A stretch of 64,000 nucleotides of DNA, taken from the NCBI GenBank assembly GCA_003116995.1, contig BDSL01000002.1, positions 2,626,001 to 2,690,000 on the forward strand, in the 5' to 3' direction. This document shows, piece by piece, positions 44,901 to 56,400 of this stretch. This DNA is from Yamagishiella unicocca. Taxonomy: Eukaryota > Chlorophyta > Chlorophyceae > Chlamydomonadales > Volvocaceae. Positions within the stretch are counted from its first letter, which is position 1. Each line of letters opens with the position of its first letter. The notes under the pieces were generated by a model. It saw only the letters and a program-made list of their open reading frames with translations. It was not told where the DNA came from and did not search any database. Both the position numbers and the translations under genes were made by a program.

Positions 44901-47900
44901 GCGCAACATGGGAGGGCGGGGGGATGGGCGGGATGAGGCAGAAGACCCGTGTACGCAAGAAAAGCCGTTTAGAACAGACGCATTGAGATGCATGCGGGGT
45001 GGGGGTGGCAGTAGGGGTGACGAAGTCAGCAGCGACGGGGGCCTGGTGTTGGACGAGTCCCACAGCCCGTGCCGCGCTCCGCTGCCTTACACTTGCACTC
45101 ACAACCCTAACGTCCCAAGGCATTCAGTCGCCTGCGGTTCAGACGCGGCCGCTCCCAACACCCGCGGACACCCCGGCACGGCCCGCACATGCGCGGACTT
45201 CACACCCACCTGGCCGTTCGGCGAGAAGCTGGCGTAGCGCGCAGCCGCCGCCCGGTTGAGCACCGGCATTGTGGAGCTGCGCACCCCCTTGATCGGGTCC
45301 CACACCGACACCGTCCCGTCGCCGTACACCACCGCCAGCAGGTGGCCGTCGGGGCTGTACGACAGCTGCCGTACCACGGCGTTGCGCGGCCCCAGCAGCA
45401 TCTTGATGACCGGGTCCGGCTGCGGCTCGCTGAAGCGCAGCAGCGGCCCGCTGCCAGAGTCCAGCGCTCGCACGCGCACGGCGCAGTCCGTGGACGACCC
45501 CACCGCCAGCAGCTTGCCGGAGGGATGCAGATCGACGCACGGGACGGAGGGGCTGTAGCCCGTCAAATTGCCCACGCGGCGGGCTGTAGCGTGGTCCCAC
45601 ACCAGCACGGTGCCGGCGGCAGTTGCAGCCGCCAGCAGGCGATTCCGCCGGTCGAAGACCAGGCCCGTCACGCCCCCAGTGTGGCCTAGCAGTTGCGTAA
45701 TGGCCGCGGGCCAAAAGGGCTGCGGGTTCAGCAGCCTGCACTGCGGCCGACAGGACCGTCGGATGACTGAGGCCGGAGTGAGGGGCTCAGCGCTGCTTTG
45801 CGACGTGTGTCCGCCGCCGTCGCCGGTGCTGCCGCCGCTGGCGTCTCCCTCCCCGCCGTCCCCGCCACAGCTGCTGTAACCGTCACCGGTGCCAGTGCCA
45901 TGGGCGCCGTTGCTGCCGAAGCGCTTCCTGCTGGGCGCCGCGCGGCTCTCCGCTGCGGCGACGAGGCGAGCGAGGAGGGTGCGAGACGGCGCAGCCTGCC
46001 AGAGCGTCATGACCGAGCGGGGATACGCGCGCAGCGCCCCCATGTTGTGCCGCAACCAGCGGAGGACCTCCGAAACCACTTCCGTCTTGTGGGTCAAGCG
46101 AAGCAGGGTCAGGTATAGCGTGCCCTCCTCCTGCGACCGGAAGATCTGCAACAGCGGAACATTATCCCGAAGGAGCACGAACCCAGGTTAAGAAGAAAGC
46201 ACGAACCTCGGGTCAAGAAGAAAGCGACACGTTTCCTCTATCTGGCAGGCGGTTACAGGACGTGTGTGTAGCAGCAGGCCAGCGACGTGCAGGACGTGTG
46301 CGGAAATGAAGCAGGGGCAGCGCATTCCGTAGTGGTGTGCAACGACTTCCTACTTAAGAGCCGGCCGAGTTCAGGCCCGGCTCCATGCGGGGTATCACTT
46401 TCCCAAGGGACCTCTGAAACCAACGGCCCACCTGCTCCATGTACTCTGCGTCCATCAGCAGCCGCTCGCCGCCCGTCACCTCCTCGTCGCTCAGCAGGAG
46501 GTGCAGTACAGCGTACCGCATGCCGTACGTGTCCAGCGACCGTACGTCGCGCTCGGCCAACTGCCGGTAGTGCTGCCCCAGCACCGCGTGGCCGACCCGC
46601 GGGTCGGCTGCAAACTGCTTAGCCGCCTTCCTGTCCATGAGCCACGCCTCCAGGGAGGGGTCCGCCATAACGAGCACGCTGTCTCGTATGTTGAAGAGCA
46701 CCTCCCACGCGGGGAGGTTCTGAAGCACCCCGTCAAACCCCATGGAGGCCAGCTGCTCGATGCTTAGCCGCTCCTGCGCCGCTACCGTCACGCACAACAG
46801 GCGCATCACCTGCGCAACCAGTCAGCAACCAGTCATCAGCAACCAGTCAGCAACCAGTCAGCAACCATGCCACGCCAGAGAAGCAGTTCATGGGGTGCAC
46901 GGGCCAGCACAGGTTGGCCCTCAGGCGTTGGACCATTTCTAGGCAGCGCCGCCACAACTGTTTTGCAACCCTGCGGCCTCTACCCCTTGCGGCGTTGCCT
47001 CCTCAGTCCTCCCCACGCCTTCCTCCCCACGCCTTCCTCTCCTCATGTCCCCTCGCCCTCCTTCCCTTCCTCCCAAACGCACCTGCGCGTGCAGCTCCTG
47101 CGCCGCAATGGCCTGCGCCGCGTAGGTCTTCAGCTGCGCCTGGTGCTCCACCGACTGCTGCTGCACGTGCTTCTGCAGCTGCTGCAGCTGCGCCTGCGCC
47201 GTCGGCCTCGCTCCCCTTGGCGACAGCTCGGTGACCTTCTGCTGCATCGCCTCCAGCTGCACCTGCGTCTGCACCTGCAGCTGCGCGACCTGCATTTTGA
47301 ACGCCGAGTGGCGCCGCTCCGTGGCTGACACCGTGCGGTCGAAGTGCTGCGAGAAGACGGCGTGATAGGCCTCCCCCATGGAGGAGGGCAGTGGGCTAGG
47401 CAGCTCTCGCAGCTGCAGGATGACCCCGTAGAAGAGGACATGGAGGTGCTCCGGAACCTGGGGCGAGAGGCGAGAAGATATTTACTAGCTAGGGACTATG
47501 CGTAACGTGAAGCGCTTGCGCGGGGAGCCCCCTATGCTACTGCCGCATGGTGCCTTAGCAAGGGCACGTCCTCCAATGCTCGGAAGAACCCTGAGCCTGT
47601 GTAGCACACGTTCCACGTCTATGATCCTTCCTGAGATACCACCCTGGACGAAACTGCCGCTTGCCGCCTTAAGCGGCGCCAGCCCTCCTCGGACACCTCA
47701 AATCCCAGCCCAGCAACCCTGGCCTCCGTCGCCGTCGCCCTCGCACAATCTCACGTACCTGGTTGAGGTCGTGCAGCATAAAGGCCGCCGCCTCCTCGCC
47801 AAACTTTTGCTGCAGCCGCTGCTGCATTGCGGCCACGGAAATCTGCCCGTGCAGGATGCTCTCCCGGTCCGTGTGGGGCATCCGCTGCCCGTCGGATGTG

Positions 47901-49058
47901 TTGGAGAACCGGCTCTGTGCGTCGTAGCGGAGGCACGGGCGCGGAGACCCGGGAGGGGTGGATCAAACCTAAATCGGAACGTCTCAGCACAAAACCACGG
48001 CGGCTAGGTGAGGAGGGTTAGTGGTGGGTACGCAAGATAGGCGGCAGCATTGACAATAAATGGAGCTGCAAGGTCTGGCCCTACCTGCATGGCGCCAGCT
48101 GTGCCTGTTTTACCGGGGCTGGACACCTTCCTGTCTTTCCGTTCCTGGACGCGGATGAGGTGCTCCGTTAGGGCCAGCATCTGCGTCGCGTACAGGTCGG
48201 GCTCCGAGGAGGTGCCCTGCAGAGTCCTCGGGGACCCCGCCCGACCGTTCGCCGAAGACCGCGACTCGGGCACCCTGTGCAGCGGCATTCGCGGGATATT
48301 CTATCAAATTTATGCGAGAATTTCCACCATTACCCCGGCCGGCAATACCGCCCACGCGTCGTAATACGGTAAGCCGCGTCCCCGCCGCACTCTCAGCATT
48401 CATTCCTAAACCCGGAACGCATGGGCCCGGGCCATGACAGGAATTATGTGAGGACGCTTATGCAGGCCCCTGAATGTCCGATGGCTGCGGAATGGCAATG
48501 ACGAAGGGCCAAGCGCAAGGTAGGACCACCTGAGCGGACTCACACAGAGGGCGAGTTTGCAGGGCTTGTTGGGGGCGAGATTATCGGGATTGTCGGAGCG
48601 ATGATGCTTGCCGGGGCACGGCGCGGCCCGGATCCAGAACCAATGGATCCAGCACGAGGCAACGAGGTGTGGCTCGCATTTGTGGCAGTGGACCGCTGGC
48701 TGTGCGATGCTGGCGATACTGATGCTGACGGCAGCGCTGGTGTTTTGCCAGTGCGGAGGCTCTTTGGAAAGGAGAGGGCCGGAGGTGGTACGGTGAATAT
48801 AGTGCGGAAGTCCGGGCGCCTGATGCGCGCGCTCGGGCTCCTGATGATTTCGCGTCCACCTGCGGATGCGCTCGAGGGCGGACGGCGCCAGGTGCTTGCC
48901 GCGTACGGCGACGGCGGTCCAGTACCGCCGATGCTAGCCCGCAGGAAGGCGTCCTCAAAGGGGTCTATCGTAAGACAAGATGTCGGAGTTGTCGGTCTGA
49001 TGCCTCTGGCGGTGCGCGCCCGTCGTGGAGGACTCCATGGACTACGCAACTCGTCCAT
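41977..49058 (-). CDS. WD40 protein with NLR-type winged helix but no NTPase domain
   Basis: Exons: 49058-48544, 48274-48085, 47914-47759, 47457-47083, 46809-46432, 46145-45210, 44891-44603, 44369-44067, 43942-43185, 42954-42562, 42162-41977; phases agree, 1492 aa. ATG 49058 has an in-frame TAA just upstream; an alternative ATG at 48288 would skip exon 1. The first about 170 residues are Ser/Pro/Thr-rich. Exon 4 is a Gln-rich coiled coil. Exon 5 reads like the winged helix and helical bundle that follow the NTPase in NACHT/STAND-WD40 proteins: LLCVTVAAQERLSIEQLASM, then LFNIRDSVLVMADPSLEAWL and later GHAVLGQHYRQL. About 13 WD40 repeats follow (VLVWDHA, VSVWDPI, IRVWHLE, LLWDVATG, VRLWDVG, VCVWDAV, ICIWGTG, VCLWEPD, VRLWHAG among them), enough for two propellers. 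No Walker A or B motif is present and the introns are too short to hide one. A scaffold or sensor role is inferred. The final exon is the least certain. Confidence 0.8.
42341..42392. repeat. 20-bp direct duplication in last WD40-gene intron
   Basis: TGATCCAGGTCGAACAAAGC occurs at 42341-42360 and again at 42373-42392. It lies in the last intron, which is open in the coding frame, so the duplication would be translated if the intron is retained. Confidence 0.85.
44401..44450. repeat. 10-bp tandem repeat GATGGTGGGC, five copies
   Basis: Five units (AATGGTGGGC, GATGGTGGGC twice, GATGGTGCGT, GATGGTGGGT) lie in the intron between exons 7 and 8 of the WD40 gene. Confidence 0.9.
46815..46868. repeat. 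Tandem repeat CAACCAGTCAG in WD40-gene intron
   Basis: About five units of CAACCAGTCAG (11 nt, one with an ATC insertion) abut the acceptor side of the intron before exon 5 of the WD40 gene. On the coding strand this is TGACTGGTTGC, a pyrimidine-poor run just upstream of the splice acceptor. Confidence 0.85.
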
Positions 49059-50458
49059 GCCGGGCTGTTATCCGCGCCAACAGCCTGCGATGAAAATCAT
49101 ATGATGTCCTTCATAACATTAGAAGGAACGGTGCACGACGCAAGCCAGCCATCCGCAAGCCATTGCTGGCCTTTTCCTTTGGCAGCGCTAAAACTCTAAC
49201 GACCAGACGTGATAGCCCAGATGACAATGTGCCAATCTATATGCAACGGAATGGGAGGACAACGTGGGCAGACGCGGCAGCAATGTCATGCGAACTGTTA
49301 TCTGTGGTTTCCCAGGTAATGGCCTCCGGCGAGCTTGGACACAAGGATGGTCTTCATATCCAACCCACCCTTTTAAGGCGCCTGCTGCCGCGCCCGGTTC
49401 CAAGGCTTCGCGGCCTTCTTCTAAAAGCTGTTCCTACGCATACTCTGTAATTTTCTCACCATAATGGTTGTATGATCGACTAAGTTTCTATGTTAAGTTT
49501 TTTGAAAAGTTGTTCGCCAAACATAATTCGTGTACGTAAGTACGTGTGTGACTGGTCGTCTGCCACTTCGACGTGAACGGCTCATCGGCACCTTCCTTTA
49601 TTTGATTATTGAGTAATGGGATTTATACCGTGTCTGACCCTGCCTGGAGAAGCCTGTTTAGCTGCAAGGCAAAGGGGGTCAGGACCAGCACGTATGGAAT
49701 ACCGGTATACCAGAGACCATTCTTTGAGGACACTGTAACATACCACCCTACGCATCGGGTCGACCGTTATAAATATCTTTGCCCTCGGACGTGGCAGCCC
49801 TTCAGATGCTTACCATATGTTGCGGCTGTGCACATCGCGCTGGTTCGAACACATAACACGATATAAAAACAGGCATGATGTGTCCTTCATTGTGTAAGCA
49901 GCTAAGCCATCGAGGCAAAACCCAAGCGGCAGGTGACAACTGGTGCCGTAATAATAACTTTACACGAGATTGTCCCAATCACAACAAGTCGCACACGCGG
50001 TGCTGCACAGTTGAGCAATGCGCAGGTGTACACTCTGCTGTCGCAATAGCACAAGCGAAGCAGTCAAAAATGCCATGTCACCGCATCTATCGCAACCTTA
50101 TCTATCGCTCCGGAACGTCACGAAGCACGTGGTGGGCGCACCAGGCAACACTATGGCAGGTCACACATCACTGTTATTCTCAGCCCCTGGGCCTGATTGG
50201 ATTCCCTGACATACCTTCCACATCAAAGCTGGCACAGTCCTCAATCGGCACCTCGCCGCTTAGTCCCGCGTCATGCCCGTAGCCTCGCTTCAAATCACGG
50301 ATTGAAGCCCGTGCGCATCGACTGTCCTGGCATGCGCCTTGGAGCACCGGCCTGCCCTGCCTGCCGCATCGGGCTGCATCCTAGTCCTGGCTTAAGCACC
50401 TCAGCCTCCCCTGGCTTGTGCACCCTACGCCTGGTCAGCCTACCCTCGCATCCGCACC
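49059..50458. other. Region between the WD40 and FAM91 genes
   Basis: Both flanking genes are on the minus strand, so this 1.4 kb holds the FAM91 3' UTR and the WD40 gene promoter. A minus-strand TGTAA (plus-strand TTACA near 49970) lies about 490 nt after the FAM91 stop and may be its poly(A) signal. The sequence from 49100 to 50100 is AT-rich. Copies of GCACCCTACGCCTGG occur near 50418 and 50454. I see no gene. Confidence 0.5.
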
Positions 50459-53400
50459 CTACGCCTGGCACAAGCACCCCAGACCCTGCACGCTGTCCCG
50501 CAGGCGAATCGGCTGCAGGCTGTTGCCGTCAAAACTCAGGTTCAGAGCAGGCAGCGGCAGCACGGGGCTCGTGCGAACGCCACCACCCAGACTGCTGCCG
50601 CCCGACTGGCCGCCAGCAGCGGCGCCGCTGCCGGCCGCTGCATCCGCCCCGCCAGAGGGCGTTGCGCCGTCCCAAGAAGGCGATGCCTCACCGCCGACAG
50701 CCGCCAGTCCGGCGGAGGAGCCGTAGCTGCCGTCTTGGGCGCAGTGCGAGTACTGCACTAGCAGCTTGGCCAACTGGTTTTGCAGTTGCTTGTGCGACTG
50801 CACGAGGAGGGAGGGAGCGGGACGAGTGGTTGATGGAATCCGTTGGCGGGTGGCGCAGACGCGTGCCTGATGGAATCCGTTATCATGTGGTGCGCGAAGT
50901 CCCAATGTTTATCGCAAGGTTTCTGGTATAGCCGTCATATTCGTTAATGGAGTACATTTGTGGGTTAAGGAGTTTTGACATTGCCAACGACACGCGATTG
51001 TTCCAGGGTTAGAAGGACAAACAACAAGCACCTAATGTACCCGGTTGTGTGGAGTGTACCGGTATAGAGCATCATCCCCCCCACCGGGCTCAAAGGGTGC
51101 CCCGCAGCCCGCACAAAACACCGGAAGGGAACGGCGCTGCGCGGTAAACACTAGGCCATACATTCCAAGCCCCCTCCTCTGCCCTCGCCTTCCCAAGCCC
51201 AAAACAGCCGCCCTCGCCGCCGCCCTGGCTCTGTAAGGCGCACCTGCAGCTGCGCATGGCGGCCTTCGTGGGTTAGGAAGCCGGCCGCCTCAGCGGCGCG
51301 GCACACCGCCTTACACAGGTCCAGGGAGTACAGCGGTACGCCCATCTGCACGCTGAGGGGCAGCCAGGGCCCACCGCCGTCGCCGCCCGATCCGTCCACC
51401 GCGGCATTGCCTCCAGCTGCAGGTGGCGGCGTGAGGGGGGGGACGCCAGCATCCCAGCCGCCTGACGGGTCCCGACTTTGCTGCTGCTGAGGGTTTCCTG
51501 GCAGCGTGGCTCCCGGCATACCGGATCCCTGCGCTCCTCGGTTCAGCGAGGAAGCTGCGGCGATGGTGAGGCTCTGATGAAAGCCGTCGCCTTGCGAGGG
51601 GTGCGACGCCTGGGGCCGCTGGCGGACTTCCGGGCTCCAAGTGGTCGGAGTAGCGGAGCCACCATGGGGTTGAGGCTGCGGCCCGCGCGTGCGAATCAGC
51701 CGCAGGTGGCCCACGCAGGACACCAGGCCCAGCTGCTGAAGCCCCGAAACCAGCTCCGGAACCAGCGCCACCTTGACCGCGGCCCCGCCGGTCCTGCGGA
51801 TACCTGTGGAGCAACAGCGCAGGGGAGGGCCGTTCGATGTCTGGCTTGCGCCACATTCGGCGGGTTGGGTTCTCGTACGGATGAGGTTTGACGTCACGCG
51901 GGAGAAGAAGAGGACGCCGGACAAGGGGACGATATGGAGCCTCGAGGCCGTACCTGAGACAACCACCGGGACTGCCGTCGCCGCGTCGGCCATGGACGTC
52001 CGCGGCTGAGTTGCAGCACTGACGGATTCCAGCGGCAGCGGCAACGGAACGTCCACAACGTCCGGGCACCAACCGGGCTCCGTACAGTCTAGTGGTTGCA
52101 CCAGCACCGCCGTACGGCTCAACAGCTCGTTGAGGGTGTACAGCAGGAAGGATGACTCTACCAGCATCATCTATGCACAGGTGCCGCGGCATGGGTCGGT
52201 GGGAAACACACGGTTCGTCACACAGGGAGATGCCGTGGTGTGGGGTGGGCACGTTTGGAGGGGCAAGAGTAGGGCACAAGAGGTAAGACGGCGATGCCCG
52301 TCCTGGGGCTGCGCTCTGCGCGGCCAACCACCCCCTGTTGGGGGTGGCGGAGCAACGACCCGATGACCCGTGGGTCGCACCTGCCCCTCAGTGCCATGCG
52401 AGCGCGCCGCCCGGCCGGGCTCCGTGTCCTCGTCCCAGGGTGTCAGCAGCGCGTGCGTGCAGCGGTCCAGGGGGTGCGGCAGCCGCCAGACGCGCTGACC
52501 GCAGACGAAGACGTACGACTGCGGGCCGCACCTGGGGAGCCGAGGCGGCGAGGGAGGCGAGGTAGTGGGTTTCCCGTACATGCACCCCTCAATGGTGGCC
52601 ACATAACGGTGGCCGGAAGAAAAAAAGCAAATTTGGACAACAGATCATGAAATAAAATCGAATCGGTACTGCACTGCCGCTGGATGGGGTAGGTGCCGCT
52701 TTGGCGCTTCTAGCGTTGTGGAGTCGGGCTCGTCGCCATCAATCGGCCAGCTGTCCATCCCCCGCTCAGGGCTCACCGCGCTGCTGAATAGAGCGCCAGG
52801 TGTAGCCAGGGGCTGACGGCCTCCAGGGTGGGTCCGTAGTACGCGGGTCCTTGCTGGTACGGCGACAAGGGCAGCACAGGCGGCGGCAGCGGGCTGATGG
52901 GGATGACCGCGCAGTAGGCGTGGTTGAGCACCTGCGGTCATGGCGAAGAACAACGGCTGCCAGTCGGGCCTAGAGGTGGAATTGGGTAGAAACCTGGGTT
53001 TAGCCTTCTTGGGACAGTGACCGTTCCAGGCCCCAAATTCCGATCAGGGGAGGGCGGGTGCCAGGAAGGATAGTTGGCAAGGCGGTTGGATTAGCAGGCC
53101 GCTACTGACAAACAACGTTTGGAAGGCATAGGCGCGATGAGCCCCGAAGCCCGGCAGTCGGTACCTCACGATCTCGTTCCAAGCTGCCCGTGCCCGCCTG
53201 CCGCCCTTGTCCCACCGGCCACCTCCCGCTACCCCCCCCTCCCCCAGGTCTTCCTCAAATCCCCCAGGTTCTAAACGGTTTTTTCCTCGCATCCACGGGT
53301 CTTCCTCGAAATCCCCCAGGCACAGAACGCACCTTGCAGGCCGCCATAGGCGACAGCCCCGCCAGGCTCTCCTTCCGCAACAGCTCCAGAGGCACCCCGG

Positions 53401-56400
53401 GCCCCGCGGACGCCCTCACCGCCTCCAGCAGGGTCGCCAGCGCTGCCGCGTAGTGCGTCAGTCGCAGCATCTCGCCCTCAAACGCCTGACCTGCGGCGTA
53501 CGACGCCCATAGCTCCGAGACCAGCTCTTGCATCACCTCCTCGCCGGCCACTCGCCCGCCTTCAAACAGCGTCACCGAGTGCCGTTTCAAGCCTGCGCGT
53601 GCCGGATGAGCGGATCCGCGGCGGCCCTGATGGCATGGCTTGGCGTTGAGGTGTAGGAGCCCCTCATGGGGGCGAGGTCTATGGGCGGTGAGGCCTAATG
53701 GCAGCCACGGTCGCGACAAGGGTGTCCGTGGACTTGAACGGATCAGGACAGGTTCGAATGCAGCAGACGGAAGTGGAGAAGGAACCTCCTTAGCACCTCC
53801 CCCCGCGATTCTTTTCATGGTGCCTTCTTTCCAAACTCCCCACTATTCAAAGTGCATACCTTCCGAAGTGCTTACTTTCCTTCCGAAGTGCCTACTTTCC
53901 GAACTGCCTACATTTCAAAGTGCCTACTTTTCAAAGTTCCTACTTTTGGCGGCGCCTACTTCTCGAAGTGCTTACGTACACAAACATGGACATTCCTCGC
54001 TCGACAACCCAATCCTTGCACAACTGCGCCACTGGCACCCAGGCATCACTGGCACCCAGGCATCACTGGCACCCAGGCATCACTGGCACCCAGGCATCAT
54101 TGGCACCCAGGCATCACTGGCACCCAGGCATCACTGGCACCCAGGCATCACTGGCACCCAGGCATCACTGGCACCCAGGCATCACTGGCACCCAGGCATC
54201 ACTGGCACCCAGGCATCACTGGCACCCAGGCATCACCCTTCACCCACCCGGCGACAGCGCCCCCATCATCAGGTAGCCCGTCGCCTCCGCATCCACCACG
54301 ATCGCCACGCCGCCGCCCCGAGCGCTGCTCTGCGTCCCCAGCAGGCCCTCCGCCAGCTGCAGCGCCTGCTCCTCTTGCCGCTGCTGCAATGCCGCATCGC
54401 TGTCTGCGGAGGCACTCACAGCGCCCCCATCCTGGCCGGAGCTGGCTCCCCGTGCGGGAGGGCGGGTTGGAACAGCGCTGGCAGTGCTGGTTTCGGAGGT
54501 CCTGCGCAAGGGAAGGACTCCGGCTACAGCACCAGAACACGTGATTGGGAAGGTGGCGTGGGGGAGCACGTGCTTGTGGTTATTCAGGGTCGATGGGGGA
54601 TGGAGGATGAGTGCATTGGCGCTGGCGCATCAGTCAACCCAGTTCGCCTCAGCGTGCGCGGCACGTGTCCCCCAGGGCCGCACCGCCCGACCGACGTCTC
54701 TCTCCAGAAAATACACGCCCGCTTAGGCAATCGACACGGAGGATTCCCACCTAGTCCAATCCTTTTTTTAGGTGAACTCAGCAACTTGGCCACCCCGTCC
54801 CATTAAGCGCGCTGCCCATCAAAGGATTACGAACAGGACGGCATAATGGCGACTTGGGTCATGAGCGCGTCCGCGGCTGAGGCGGCACCTGTGAGCGGAG
54901 GCAGGGCCCTGGGGTGGCTGCGGGGCCACAGAGTTGCTCACCTGAACCCGAGGCCGCCTGGTGCGCATCGGTGACGCGGGTTGCGAAGCCCAAGCGGCTG
55001 GCGACACCGATGGCAGCCTACAGTGCGAGCCGAGCGCAACGACAAGACGCGGGCCGGGCATCAACGCGGTGTGGAGGCGGCGCTGGACGAGCCAACTGCC
55101 ACGTGATGGGCAGCGCACATCAGAGGCGCAGGCGCAGAGCTCACAAGGAAAGCGCACACTGGGCGCAAGTGACTGCGTCAAGCGATGGTCTTCGTTTTTA
55201 ATACTGGGCAAAGGATGTATTGGCGAAAGCCGGGCCACAGAAAGGCACCCGGCGGTCTCATGTATCCCAGTCTTGAGCAGCACCCCAACTCTGCTCCAGT
55301 CGTACACCTGACGCCCTGCCACGCCCTGCCAAACCCCCTCGCCTGTTGAGTCAACGGTTCTTTCATGTAACCCCCTTCGCCTAAACGGTCTTTTTTGCAA
55401 CCCCCCTCGCCTTGAGTTCCTCCAGGTCCACCCCCAGGATGCTTCCCAGGTCAGCCACCGTCATCCGGTCGCTGTTGGCCACGAACACCGAGTACAGCAG
55501 CGCCTCCAGAGGGTCGGCCGCAGCGTCGCCCGCCTCGGACGTCTTGTTCGACACAAATCCCTGGAGACGGGTGGCGGGTGGCGACGACCACGACCTCTGT
55601 GTCAGTCGTGATGCGACACGCGCAGCATCCAAGCTGAGTACGGCGGCGCAGGCGCAGCTTAGGGTTTTACCTACGGAGCCCTCCTGCGCACAGGCGACGA
55701 CCCCCAGCACTTGCGCCTGACTGGGCACACGCCTCATCGTCGTCGAGCTAGCGTGGGGTAAGGCACTCACCTCCAGCGGCGGGATGGCGAAGCGGTCGGA
55801 CGGGTCCACCGGCACCTCGACGTACGCAAGGCCCTTGCGCAGCAGCCCCCGCAGCACGTCCGGCTGGAAATCTCGCACCCGGATGTTGCCGCCGGCTGCG
55901 TGCGTCGGCAGGGCTGCCGTCTTCAGGTGCGCTAGCTCCTCCTCCCCCAGCTCGCGATACTCAGCCTCGCCTGGCGTGGCCGGAGCAGCGGGGAGCCGGT
56001 TGCGATGACGTCATGTAAGGGCCATAAGGGAACGTGGCAGGTGCAACGTCGTACCCGCGTTCAGCGCCAGCGAGTCCTACCCACACCCATGTTGCGGTTT
56101 CTCCTTCGTCTGACAGTATGCCGCAATCCACGTCCTGGGCTACCCACCTATGTTAACCACGGCCACCCGCCACCAAGGCTCCAGCCGTGGGGTGGTCGTC
56201 GGCTCCTGCACGGAAACCGTACAGAGGAAGGCGCGTGGCGCCAGGGCTCGTCCTTAACAGGACGGTGAGGTGAAGGTGGCACCCACACCGCCATTCCTCC
56301 GGTTGTTCTTGCCACGTCGCTGACTGGCCCGAGCTATACAGGCCCGAATGCGTTTGCAGGCCCGAATGCGTTAGATACCATCCGCCCACCAGCACCCTAC

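Noticed and set aside
48085..48288. ATG at 48288 as the start of the WD40 gene
   Set aside because: Possible, but an upstream exon (49058-48544) splices in exactly matching phase to 48274 and has a stop just before its ATG, so the longer form is preferred.
48601..49104. 167-codon plus-strand open frame
   Set aside because: It is the antisense shadow of the Ser/Pro-rich first exon of the WD40 gene.
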